From the NCBI GenBank assembly GCA_963751395.1, contig CAVVUC010000002.1:1550001-1614000 (forward strand): DNA of 64,000 nt, written 5' to 3'. The stretch comes from CAVVUC01 sp963751395 (GTDB lineage: Bacteria > Verrucomicrobiota > Verrucomicrobiia > Chthoniobacterales > Chthoniobacteraceae). The notes under the pieces are model-generated. The model searched no databases. It was not told the origin of the DNA and worked only from the letters and a program-made list of their open reading frames with translations. The translations under genes were made by a program, and so were the position numbers. Below are positions 8,951-17,453 of the stretch, piece by piece. Within the stretch, counting starts at the first letter, position 1, and each line of letters begins with the position of its first letter.

Positions 8951-11277
8951 TTATCCAATGGTTACTGGCACGAGCGTCATGGTGTCGTTGCCGAAAATAT
9001 CAATCACCTTCACGGCGATGGTGTAGCGACCCGGCTTTGTGTAGATGTGTGCTGGCGCTTGTCAGTTCCAAGTCGCGGCTTTGGCGGGTGCGGAAGCTCT
9101 GCCATTCGTTCTCGAAGATGTAGGCGCCTGTCCAGCGTTCCTCGAAGTCTATGAACTCGCCCGCGTCCGCTGTGCCGGGCAGCGCGCCTTCGACGCCGAG
9201 ATTCTTTGCCACTTTGATGATCTCCTTGCGGCTCTCGTAATCGAAATCCACCGCCCAGTAATCCACCCAGTCCGTCCATTTCTTCGTCAGCACGTCGCGG
9301 GTGATCGACGCCCTCCTTGTCCTTGCTCAACTTGATGAGCTTGCCTTGCTCGCAGACGACTTCGCTCTTGCCTTCTTTCAGGTCGGCGGCGATGGCATCG
9401 GCGACGCCTTGCGAGTAATAGACTGAGAAATCGGTCAGCTCGACCGCGAGCGTGAGCTTGTCCTTCTTGTCAAAGCGCGGCGTAACTTCGATGTAGGCCA
9501 CGTCGTGGAAGCGCACCTGGCCCTTCTCGACGGCGCGCTTGTCGAAGACTTCCGGCGGGATGGTCTTGGGCGCGAGGTCGATGCCCTTCTGCTTCGCCTC
9601 GTCCAGCACGGCGGGAAACAGGCCCATCTCGAACTCGAACGCCAGCACGTCCACGCGCGACGCCCCGCGCTTGCGACATTCGGTGATGACTTCCTCCACG
9701 AACAGCCGCCCCACCGGCAGGTTGATCGGGCCGACGACCACGAGCCGCCCGCCGTTCTTGCCGTGGAAAAAGGCGGCGTCCGGCAACGGCTCGGCGCGGT
9801 AGGCTTTCAGGATCAGATCGCGGAACTCCTGTTCCTTGCGGGCGAGGGCCTGCTCCTTCTTTTTGCCGGTGAGCCGCCCGGCGACGTTGAGATACGCCTG
9901 GCGCTCGTAGCGGCCGAGGTTGAGCACCTCGAAGGCGCGGAAGGGCTTGCCGCCGGCCTTCAACTCGCGCTGGACCTGGATGAGCCGCTTGCGCGTGGTG
10001 TGGATGCCGAACTTGCCGAGGTCGGTGGCGATCCATTTGCGCCCGAGCTTTTCGGCCACGGCGGCGGTCGTGCCGCTCCCGCAGAAAAAGTCCGCCACCA
10101 AATCGCCTTCGTTGCTGCTGGCTTTCATAATCCGCTCCAACAACGCTTCGGGCTTCTGCGTTTTGTAACCTTGCGCCTCGACCGCTTGAGAATTGATCGG
10201 CGAAATGTCTATCCACAGATTTTGAGCGATCTGACCCGGCGTTTCGTCAAGGTAACGCTTCAATCGGATTCGCCCATCCGTGTCCGTCGGAAAATATAGG
10301 CGGCCCTGCTTGTCGAGCTCCTGCATCTTTTCGAGAGAAACCTTCCACCCGTTCTTGTGCGGTTTGTAGCCCTTGTATTCGTAACAGAGGTTTGGCCGGT
10401 AGCCCGGATTCACCATATCCGAAGTCGTATAACGTCGGCCATCGGGTTCGACTCCTGTGAAGTGTGACTCGATGTATGCCTTCTCGAACGGGATGTGTTG
10501 CTCGTTCCACGTCCAGCTTTCAGCGGAGCGAGTGTAGAAGTAGATTGATTCCCATATTTCGCCGTAAGTCCGGCTCACGTTCCCGTGTGAGGAGGTGCGT
10601 TTCCACGCCAGTTCGGTTCGGAGGTTTTTCCGGCCAAAGATTTCATCAAGGATTACCCGCACGAGATTCCCAACATCAGGTTCTACATGCACGTAGATGC
10701 TCGCTTCCGGGTGCATCAAATCGCGCATGAGGATGAGGCGTTCGTAAATCATGGCGATGAAGGAATCCGCGCCGCGCCCCCAGGTGTCGCGGTAGGCGAT
10801 TTGTTCGAGGAGATTCGGCTCTTTGTGGAAGGTCTCGCCGCCAATCTCGATGTCCATGCTGAAGTCCGCGCCCACGTCGAAGGGCGGGTCAATGTAGATG
10901 AGCTTGAGGCCGCCGGCGTCCTCGATCTGGCGGCGGAGCGCGCCGCTCTTGAGGGAGGCGAGGATGAGCTTGTTGTCGCCCCAGATGAGTTTGTTGGTCC
11001 AGCCCTTGACCTGCCGCCCGCCGGTGTCGAGGCCGAGTTCCTCGTCGTCGCGCTTTTCCTTCCGGGGTTCGTCAATGTGTTCGAGGGTCTGGAAGGGGAG
11101 GATGGCGGTGCAGACTTCGCGGGATTTGCCGTTCCAGACGAGTTCGACCTCGCGTTTGTCGGCGAAGAGGAGGAAGCGGTATTTTTCCGGCAACGGTTTG
11201 CCCTGCTCGATGAGCTTGATGAGGTCGCGCTTCTCGGCGTCGGTGAGGTCGTAGGTGGAGTCGTGGGGACGGGGCAT
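8951..11277 (-). CDS. Type III restriction-modification methyltransferase (Mod), two frameshifts
   Basis: This is a beta-class amino-methyltransferase: the catalytic DPPF motif (YIDPPFD, residues 130-133) precedes the S-adenosylmethionine motif FFCGSGTT (about 397-404), with the target-recognition region between them. It should methylate adenine in the recognition site and guide the Res subunit. The longest open frame stops matching after KDKEG. An extra base at 9306 and another at 9053-9056 shift it. Correcting both restores KKWTDWVDYWAVDFDYES, GAYIFENEWQSFRT and a C-terminus GRYTIAVKVIDIFGND ending at a TAA at 8951. It is the last gene of a minus-strand operon behind res and the AlbA_2 gene. 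The restored length is about 774 residues. Confidence 0.87.
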
Positions 11278-11320
11278 TGGGAAATTGGTTTGGATTGGCT
11301 AAACAGCAGCGATTGAACCG

Positions 11321-11425
11321 GGTTTAACTATTGGGAAAGCCTTTGAAATCAAGGGTTCGATGGCGCTCATTGGTTAAATCTTTTAGTTAAGCTCGATTCT
11401 TTGACCACGGTTTAACTATTGGGAA
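11321..11425. repeat. 17-bp direct repeat flanking the AlbA_2/mod junction
   Basis: GGTTTAACTATTGGGAA occurs at 11321-11337 and again at 11409-11425, 88 bases apart. The second copy contains the stop codon of the AlbA_2 gene; the first lies just upstream of mod. It looks like a small duplication or a recombination scar between these two genes. Confidence 0.85.
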
Positions 11426-13076
11426 CGACCCACTGGGGGTAGCGCCGCGATCCGCGATTGACGATCTGGCCGTTTTGGCGCAGCGCGGTAAGCAGGTTGT
11501 GGACTTTGTGCTCCTGCTGGGCGGGGGTCAGAACCTCCGGGAGCTTGTCACGCAATAGATCGCGGAGTTCCGCTGTGGTGGCCTGTTTCCACTGCTGGAG
11601 GTAGTCGAGAATCAGCTTTCGAAAATGAGCGTCATCCTGGCGGCGGGTGCGGATGTAGCCGGCCTTCAGTCCGGTGACGGCGGCGATGGCTGCGGACACA
11701 TGGAGGTTTGGTTTGCGCCCCTCGATGAGCTTGCGACGGCGCAGGGAGCGGATGGTTTCCGGTGCGGGCAGGAGGCCTTTTTGAACCTGGTCGAGGGCGA
11801 GCACATCAGACCAGTGCAGTTCCGTCTGGGATAGCAGTGCGCGGCTGTAGTTTTCGTCAATGAACCGGCCCTGAAGGCGGAGCTTGACGTGGCCCGGTTC
11901 AGACAGGTCGTAGTCAGGGAGCGGCAGGTATCGGCTGGCCTGGCCTTTCCACATGACCTCGCGGATGCCGAAGCCCATGGTGTCGATCATCCGCAGTGTA
12001 ACCATCGCTTCAGCGAGGCAGCGGTTGCGGTAACGGCGGGGCGAGCGATTGCCGGAGATGTAGTCGTCCGGTGCGCCGTCAAAGAACTGGCCGGCATTTT
12101 GAAACTCCAGTTCACTCAGTCGTTCGATGACGAGGATGCGCTCGCAACGGGTGTAGTCCTGGTGGGCGATGCAGTTATGCAGCGCTTCGAGGGTGATCCG
12201 TTCATCGTATTTAGGGACATCCACAGGAATGAGCTGGCCGGGAGGCAGAAAGCTGAGGCGTAACGGACGGATGCGCTGGAACAGGCGGGAGGTGTTGAGC
12301 AGGAACGGCGGATGAAAATGTTCGTAGCCGCGCTCCGGCCCTTCGAGCTTCCAGGACATCTCGGCGACGCAGGGATTGAGCAGCGTGGTGGCCTGCTCGC
12401 GCCCCAGCAGGAGCAAACAGGCGCGGGTGATGCCGCCGCGATGAGTCAACTTGGCGTGTTCAAGAAACGCAGCGTCGTCCCAACCGCGGATGGTGGCTTC
12501 GGGGATGCGGTCGCTGTATTTGCCGGTGAAGATGGCGCGGGCTTTCGCCAGCGCGTCGGGGTCGAGGTCGGCGATGGTGGCATCTTTGACGACGATGGCG
12601 GACCAGTCATCGGCCAGGCCTTGGGCGCGGATTTCATCCTGCTTGGCGATGCTCAGGCCGGTGAGAGTCGATCCGTCTCGGGCGTAGAAGTGGGTTTGCC
12701 AACCGATGGGGAGACCGCGCGGTGCCGCAGGGATTTCAAACAGCACCACACGACCGGACGGGGAGTTGAGTTCGTGTATTTCGCGGAAGCTGGTGGAGGG
12801 ATCGGTGCCCTGGGCAATTTGATGTTTGAGACTGTGTAGCCGCTCCTTTTCGCGCCGATAATCCGTGCCAATGACGCGCCGGGTTGCGTTGTCCACGCCA
12901 AAGATGAGCCACGCGGCAGTCAGCCCGCGCAGATTCGCTTCGTTGCTCAAGGCGGAAAAGTATTTGCCTATTTCCGGTGTTGAAAAGTTGTCGTTAGCGT
13001 CCTTGAACTCGACGCACTCGCCCTCCCACTCGGCGAGGAGTCGCTGCAAAACCTGTTGGAGTTCGTGCTCGGTCAC
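11412..13076 (-). CDS. AlbA_2 (Schlafen-type) domain protein with C-terminal HATPase-like region
   Basis: I choose the GTG at 13076 because it overlaps the res stop codon (GTGA) and directly precedes the conserved domain; the open frame upstream merely shadows res. The 554-residue protein has an AlbA_2 domain at about 15-130 (CVEFKDANDN, LSNEANLRGL, WLIFGVDNATRRVIG), seen in Schlafen-like and putative transcriptional regulator proteins. The middle and C-terminal parts have EALHNCIAHQDY and MIDTMGFGIREV, typical of the HATPase_c_4/RecG-like family. It probably binds nucleic acid. Its place inside a type III restriction operon, translationally coupled to res, suggests a part in defence. That role is inferred; it could instead regulate the operon. 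Confidence 0.75.
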   Translation of the reverse strand: MTEHELQQVLQRLLAEWEGECVEFKDANDNFSTPEIGKYFSALSNEANLRGLTAAWLIFGVDNATRRVIGTDYRREKERLHSLKHQIAQGTDPSTSFREIHELNSPSGRVVLFEIPAAPRGLPIGWQTHFYARDGSTLTGLSIAKQDEIRAQGLADDWSAIVVKDATIADLDPDALAKARAIFTGKYSDRIPEATIRGWDDAAFLEHAKLTHRGGITRACLLLLGREQATTLLNPCVAEMSWKLEGPERGYEHFHPPFLLNTSRLFQRIRPLRLSFLPPGQLIPVDVPKYDERITLEALHNCIAHQDYTRCERILVIERLSELEFQNAGQFFDGAPDDYISGNRSPRRYRNRCLAEAMVTLRMIDTMGFGIREVMWKGQASRYLPLPDYDLSEPGHVKLRLQGRFIDENYSRALLSQTELHWSDVLALDQVQKGLLPAPETIRSLRRRKLIEGRKPNLHVSAAIAAVTGLKAGYIRTRRQDDAHFRKLILDYLQQWKQATTAELRDLLRDKLPEVLTPAQQEHKVHNLLTALRQNGQIVNRGSRRYPQWVVPNS

Positions 13077-15790
13077 GGCTGCTGTTTGTAATCCGTGAAC
13101 GCTGCGGCGAGGGAGGCAAAAGATTTCGGGCGATGCTTTTGAAAGCCTATTTGATCGACGAAAACGAAGTCGTAACGCTGGCCGGTTTCCTCGGCGCTCG
13201 TGGCATCGGCGCACCATTGTTTCAACCGTGCCATTTTCTGCGGCAAGTCGAGTTCCTCTCGGCCTTTGGTTTCGACGATCCACACGATGCCGTCTTTGGT
13301 GCGGGCGATGAAATCGGGCGTGTAGTTGGAAAGGTCGCCGTTCGCCTTCACGTAATCGAGCTTGAAACCTAGCGCGAGGTAGTTTTTGGCAAAGGCTTCC
13401 ACGTCGCTTGCTTCTTCCAGAAAGGCGGCAAAGCGGAGTTCAAAGCCGCCGGAATTGGGTTCGCCGACTATCTTGGTGAAGATGGATTTTTCCGCCGTGA
13501 GATAAGGCCGATGCTCCGTGCGGAAAGGACGCATCTCGCGCAAGCGAATGCGGTCTTCGATGTGAGTCGTGCCGGTTTCCTGAATGGTCAGCGCGTTCAT
13601 CGCCGTCTTGAACGAGTCGTAAAGTATCTTGCCCGCGTCCGGTTCGGATAGATTTCGCAGCACCACGGGGTCTTCGAGATTTACGGGCGAAGGTGAGAAA
13701 AGATATTCACGCATGAAGGTCTTTACCTTGCCGTAAAGCACATCGTAACCACCGACAAGGCGAAGGTCTTTAAGCAACTGCCGCGCAAAGAACGCGACAA
13801 CGGAGCGGTAGTCAGCGGGGCCGGAACCGTCGAGCTGGATTGTGTGATGAATCTCCGCGTCGAGCATTGTCTTGAAAACGATTTCGCGGGTTTCTTCCGG
13901 CGTGAAAGGCTTGAGCGGGAGCAGTTGGTTTCCGAACGCCGCCGGGTCGAGAGCGTCGAGTTCCTTGAAATCGCGCTGGAAGCGGCGCCTCAGCTTTGGA
14001 AGCGGAATGTCGAGCTTGTCGAGATTCTTCTCCGGGTTCTCAGTGTCCACTTCCACGATGAGCGAGTCGTTGCGAGTCGAACCGCTGCCCATCGGGACAC
14101 GCTCAAATGTGACGCCTTCGCTTTGGATGGATTCGACGAAATCCATGAACGCGGGCGTGCCCATGACGGAAACCGTTTCGCGAGCCGAGTCGTTGCCGAA
14201 ATACATCCGGCGCAAACCACGACCCAATGTTTGTTCGGGGAGAATGTTGGACTTTGCGGCATAGGCGCGGAGGCCGACAATGGTAGTGACGTTGCGCACG
14301 TCCCAGCCTTCTTTGAGCATCAGGACGGAGACGATGGCCTTGTAAGGCGATTCCCACGAATCAATGTCATTGGAAGCTTTGCGGAGTATTTCGAGTTCCT
14401 CCTTGCTCTTGCCGGATGCGGCTTCGGAAATCTCGCCGTTGTTTTTTGTGTGAATGACAAGCACCGCGCCTTGCAACTCCTGACAAATCTTTTCGAGATA
14501 CTCGCCGACTTCATCACAGTTGCGCGTGTCGTCCACCATGACAAAGAGCACGGCTTTCTTGCCGAGTTTTTCGTGTTCCGCGTAACTTTTGCGCCACTCC
14601 TCGATTCCGAGCGCGAGGAAGTCGGCGTGTTTCTCTGTGAAGATCGCGCTCTTGTGATCGTTCAGTTTCGCGCGGCTCGCGGCGTCCGGCAGAACGGGAT
14701 GCTTGACGACATTTTGATGGATGGCCTCGACGAGCGGATAGTCGGAAACCGTTTGAACAAAAATTGCGCCGCTGTCGTGCCGGGGTGTCGCCGTCACGTC
14801 CACTTGCAGTGCAAGGCGGCGATCCTTTTGCAGCATCCGGTGGTGGATGTCTTGAATGGATTTGAACCACGCCATGCGGGGATCGTGGATGTGATGCGCC
14901 TCGTCGTTGAACACGGCAAGCTCATCGACTTCGCGGATGATTTCGCCGAGATCGGTCTTGCTGTCCGTCGTCTTGCCGACTGGTTTCGGCCCGAAAGGGT
15001 TGAGGAAGTAATCGCGCAAGTCATCGTCCTCAATCGAAGGGTCGCGGACATCGCCAAGAAATACGCGATGGATGTTGGTAAGAAAGAGATTGCCCGTCTC
15101 GCGCACGATGCGCACGTCGTCCTGGATGTGGAGCGTGAGTTGGAAATCGTCGCGCCAGTTGCGCCCCTCGTGACCGTTGTCGGGGAGAATCGGATCGTTG
15201 AAGAAAATCTTGAGTCCGTCGAAATCGGCGCGCAGCCGGTCAAGCACGATGATGTTCGGCGCGATGACGAGAAAGTTCCGTGAAAGTGGTGAATCCGACT
15301 CGTAAAGTTTGTGGAAGAAACTCCATGCGATAAGCAGCGAAAGGACTTTGGTTTTGCCCGCCCCGGTCGCCATTTTCAAAACGTAACGAGGCCAGTCTTC
15401 CGCAAACATCCCGCTCGAAACCGCGCCGGAAGCGTCGAAGCGAAGCAGATCAAACTTGTCGCGTGCGTGCCTGACTTCGTTCAGCCAAATCACGGACTCA
15501 GCTGCTTCGCGCTGCGCAAAGTAGTAACGGAAAGTCGAAAGTGAACTGTCCGCATTTTCAACCAAGTGTTCTCTCTCAAACCACCAGCGCAGCAATGCAC
15601 GGCTGGTTGCAGAAGCCCCCGCATACCCGCCGTCGCGCCATGCGAAAACTTCCTTGCGGATTTTCGCGACGAGAGGCGGCAGAAGCTTTTCGTAAGCCGT
15701 CGCGCGCAGCGTTTCATCAGCAGGAAACCACCGCTGCTCTGGAATCAGCGGCGCGTAAGGTGATGCCGGAAAGTCGGGGTGCAGTGCCAT
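13073..15790 (-). CDS. Type III restriction enzyme, Res subunit (helicase-nuclease)
   Basis: This 905-residue superfamily 2 ATPase has Walker A ATGAGKT (141-147), the DEAH-type Walker B NDEAHHIHD, motif III VTATP and motif VI GRGLRR. The C-terminus contains PDFIARTKDG followed by VETKGREEL, the PD-(D/E)xK nuclease core of Res subunits. With Mod it would translocate on DNA and cut unmodified sites. The ATG at 15790 starts a normal N-terminus. No frameshift was found. Its last bases overlap the start of the AlbA_2 gene. The Panacea/RelE-like pair lies about 210 bases upstream on the same strand. Confidence 0.92.
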   Translation of the reverse strand: MALHPDFPASPYAPLIPEQRWFPADETLRATAYEKLLPPLVAKIRKEVFAWRDGGYAGASATSRALLRWWFEREHLVENADSSLSTFRYYFAQREAAESVIWLNEVRHARDKFDLLRFDASGAVSSGMFAEDWPRYVLKMATGAGKTKVLSLLIAWSFFHKLYESDSPLSRNFLVIAPNIIVLDRLRADFDGLKIFFNDPILPDNGHEGRNWRDDFQLTLHIQDDVRIVRETGNLFLTNIHRVFLGDVRDPSIEDDDLRDYFLNPFGPKPVGKTTDSKTDLGEIIREVDELAVFNDEAHHIHDPRMAWFKSIQDIHHRMLQKDRRLALQVDVTATPRHDSGAIFVQTVSDYPLVEAIHQNVVKHPVLPDAASRAKLNDHKSAIFTEKHADFLALGIEEWRKSYAEHEKLGKKAVLFVMVDDTRNCDEVGEYLEKICQELQGAVLVIHTKNNGEISEAASGKSKEELEILRKASNDIDSWESPYKAIVSVLMLKEGWDVRNVTTIVGLRAYAAKSNILPEQTLGRGLRRMYFGNDSARETVSVMGTPAFMDFVESIQSEGVTFERVPMGSGSTRNDSLIVEVDTENPEKNLDKLDIPLPKLRRRFQRDFKELDALDPAAFGNQLLPLKPFTPEETREIVFKTMLDAEIHHTIQLDGSGPADYRSVVAFFARQLLKDLRLVGGYDVLYGKVKTFMREYLFSPSPVNLEDPVVLRNLSEPDAGKILYDSFKTAMNALTIQETGTTHIEDRIRLREMRPFRTEHRPYLTAEKSIFTKIVGEPNSGGFELRFAAFLEEASDVEAFAKNYLALGFKLDYVKANGDLSNYTPDFIARTKDGIVWIVETKGREELDLPQKMARLKQWCADATSAEETGQRYDFVFVDQIGFQKHRPKSFASLAAAFTDYKQQP

Positions 15791-15998
15791 GTTACAGGTG
15801 GAACAACGAGAGGTCTTGAAACAGGGTGGAGGCTATCTTGTTTTGCATTCTGAACAACCGAAGAACCGAGGCGATGCTCTTGCGCAACCGCCTGAAAGTC
15901 GAGTTGTTTTGCGGAATTGTTCGCAGGCTTCCACCGCCGCCGCCCAGACTCCAATAGCCGATCCAGCGCAAGCCGCGCGGTCGCGAAGCCACCGGCTG
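15791..15998. other. Gap between RelE-like toxin and res
   Basis: No convincing gene was found in these 208 bases. Short reverse frames here are basic and low-complexity with no motif I recognise. It may contain the res promoter. Confidence 0.35.
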
Positions 15999-16385
15999 TC
16001 AGGTCGGGCGCGTTTTGGGCGGATGAAGGGTCAACGCACGCTCCATTTTCTGAAGCAGGAAATCTTTGCCGGGATTTTCGTAGTCTTTCTTGTGATGGAG
16101 GAAGAGCAGGAAGACGCGCTGCTTTTCCTTGTGAATGGCGTAATAGACCCGCCATGCGGCGGAGGCACTGAGCCGGTGGCAGGTGCCCTTGCAGCGCGCT
16201 TTGAAAACGGGGAGCGGCAGCTTTTGGAGACCGGGCACATGATCGCCCATTTGTTCGGGCGCTTCGGCCAGACGGCCTTTCAGCCAGTCGATGTCGCCGG
16301 GTAGTTTCTTGTGGCCTGCCTTCCCTTAGTCGGCAACCAGCGCGGCAAAAGCGGGCGTTTCGACAACGGTGAACGGGCTTGGCAC
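15999..16385 (-). pseudogene. RelE/HigB-like toxin with in-frame stop
   Basis: Reading from a GTG at 16385, eleven bases after the Panacea gene stop, gives 128 residues in one frame: an N-terminus VPSPFTVVETPAFAALVAD, then a TAA at 16326-16328, then DWLKGRLAEAPEQ, HRLSASAAWRVYYAIHK and VFLLFLHHKKDY. The second part has the RelE-fold pattern, with a central strand ending in WRVYY and a late strand VFLLFLHHK. The TAA replaces what is probably a tyrosine codon (TAC/TAT) in A-D-Y-G-K. Either the toxin is inactivated, or the base is wrong. An internal ATG at 16250 could give an 83-residue fragment. Toxin identity rests on motif pattern and on its place behind an antitoxin-like gene. Confidence 0.6.
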
Positions 16386-16396
16386 AGGTTTCCCGT

Positions 16397-16957
16397 TCAG
16401 GCGAGTGCCGCGAGATAGCCAGCCAGCACCTTTGATTTGCCCAGCGCCTCATCCAGCGGCTCGGCTCCAATCGGGGTGCGGTATTCGGCCAATTCGTAGT
16501 CGATGACCTTGCCAGCCTGTGTGCCCGCCCACGGCGCTTCCGCGTGCGTTGCCGCTTCGATCTCCGCGGCGGTGGCGTCCGCCCAGTCGGTTGCCACTTT
16601 TTCGAGGGTCTGCATCTCCGCGCCGGTGAAGGCATCGGGATTGAATTTCGCCGTGAGCGTGATAAGCCGGTGTTGCGCGTAGTTGCCGGCGGGCACCTTG
16701 ATCTCTTTCACGAGGCCCTTCGCTTCCATGCGCTTGATGAGCTTCTCGGCGTCCTTCGGGTATGGGCCGTGCGGGAGCTTGCGATAGACCGCACCCGTCA
16801 CCGGCTTCCCGTATTTCTCCAAGTGGTCGAAATCGACGAAATAGAGGAGCTTCATCAACTTCGTGCGTCCGAGGTGGACGTTGTTGATGCGCTCCAGGAA
16901 ATACAGGATGACCTGCTGCATTTTCTCTTCTGAGAATCTTGGCGGTTCGCCGTTCAT
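16397..16957 (-). CDS. Panacea-domain (DUF4065 / SocA-like) antitoxin-type protein
   Basis: This 186-residue protein has the hallmark of the Panacea domain: ILYFLERINNVHLGRTKLMKLLYFVDFDHLEKYG, then GAVYRKLPHGPYPKD and AGKVIDYELAEY. Panacea domains neutralise many unrelated toxins in two-gene modules and also occur in the SocA proteolysis adaptor. The partner here is the RelE-like frame starting 11 bases downstream. It lies at the head of the restriction operon, so it may act as an addiction or guard component for that island. The domain call is confident; neutralisation of this particular toxin is inference. Confidence 0.8.
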   Translation of the reverse strand: MNGEPPRFSEEKMQQVILYFLERINNVHLGRTKLMKLLYFVDFDHLEKYGKPVTGAVYRKLPHGPYPKDAEKLIKRMEAKGLVKEIKVPAGNYAQHRLITLTAKFNPDAFTGAEMQTLEKVATDWADATAAEIEAATHAEAPWAGTQAGKVIDYELAEYRTPIGAEPLDEALGKSKVLAGYLAALA

Positions 16958-17024
16958 GGGAATAATCTAAACCTCGGAGGCGGAAGTGCGTCAAACTTTG
17001 AGGGCCGGGAGTTTTCGCCCAGCT

Positions 17025-17219
17025 TCATTCTTCGATGCGCTCGCAGCTTTCGTCGATGAGCTTCCGCATCCGGTCGGCTTCCGCCGCGCTCAGGGTGCCA
17101 CACGCCGCGCGAAGAAATGCAGCCTTGTTGCCGGGCGTCTTGCGGCGTTTGTGCCGGTCGCTCAACTCGGCGGGAGTGAGGTGCGGGAGATTTTCCACGG
17201 TTTTAAGCAGCGTAACCAT
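17025..17219 (-). CDS. Small hypothetical protein, possible antitoxin remnant
   Basis: From an ATG at 17219 this frame codes for 64 residues: MVTLLKTVENLPHL at the start and LSAAEADRMRKLIDESC near the end. The C-terminal part is a strongly amphipathic, acidic helix like those of small antitoxins, but I do not recognise a family. It ends 67 bases before the Panacea gene on the same strand. The longer open frame upstream of 17219 has the composition of noise, so I take only this part. It may also be no gene at all. Confidence 0.35.
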   Translation of the reverse strand: MVTLLKTVENLPHLTPAELSDRHKRRKTPGNKAAFLRAACGTLSAAEADRMRKLIDESCERIEE

Positions 17220-17453
17220 TGCAGCGGGAAAGCTACCAGTGAACCCGGGAACGAGCAGGGGACTCGCAGAGCTCGTCCCTCCGGGTGGAGCACAGGCCAG
17301 AGCGATGAATTCGAGCTTTCCACTCGACGCGGGCAATCCGTTTGCGTAGGTGTTTTCGCGCCTTGAGCGCTTCCCCGCGGATGACTTCGCTGTTCGATCC
17401 GTCGTTGGAAGTGTCGGGGTGTTCCCACTCGATCTAAACAAGTCACGCTCATT

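Noticed and set aside
8789..9154. A 121-residue plus-strand gene
   Set aside because: Its second half is antisense to the restored end of mod, and its first part overlaps a repeat-like stretch; no family motif.
13844..15283. A 479-residue plus-strand frame
   Set aside because: Antisense of the Res helicase; no motifs.
15745..16635. A 296-residue arginine/proline-rich minus-strand frame
   Set aside because: It runs out of frame through the Panacea and RelE-like genes, which have recognisable motifs in the other frame.
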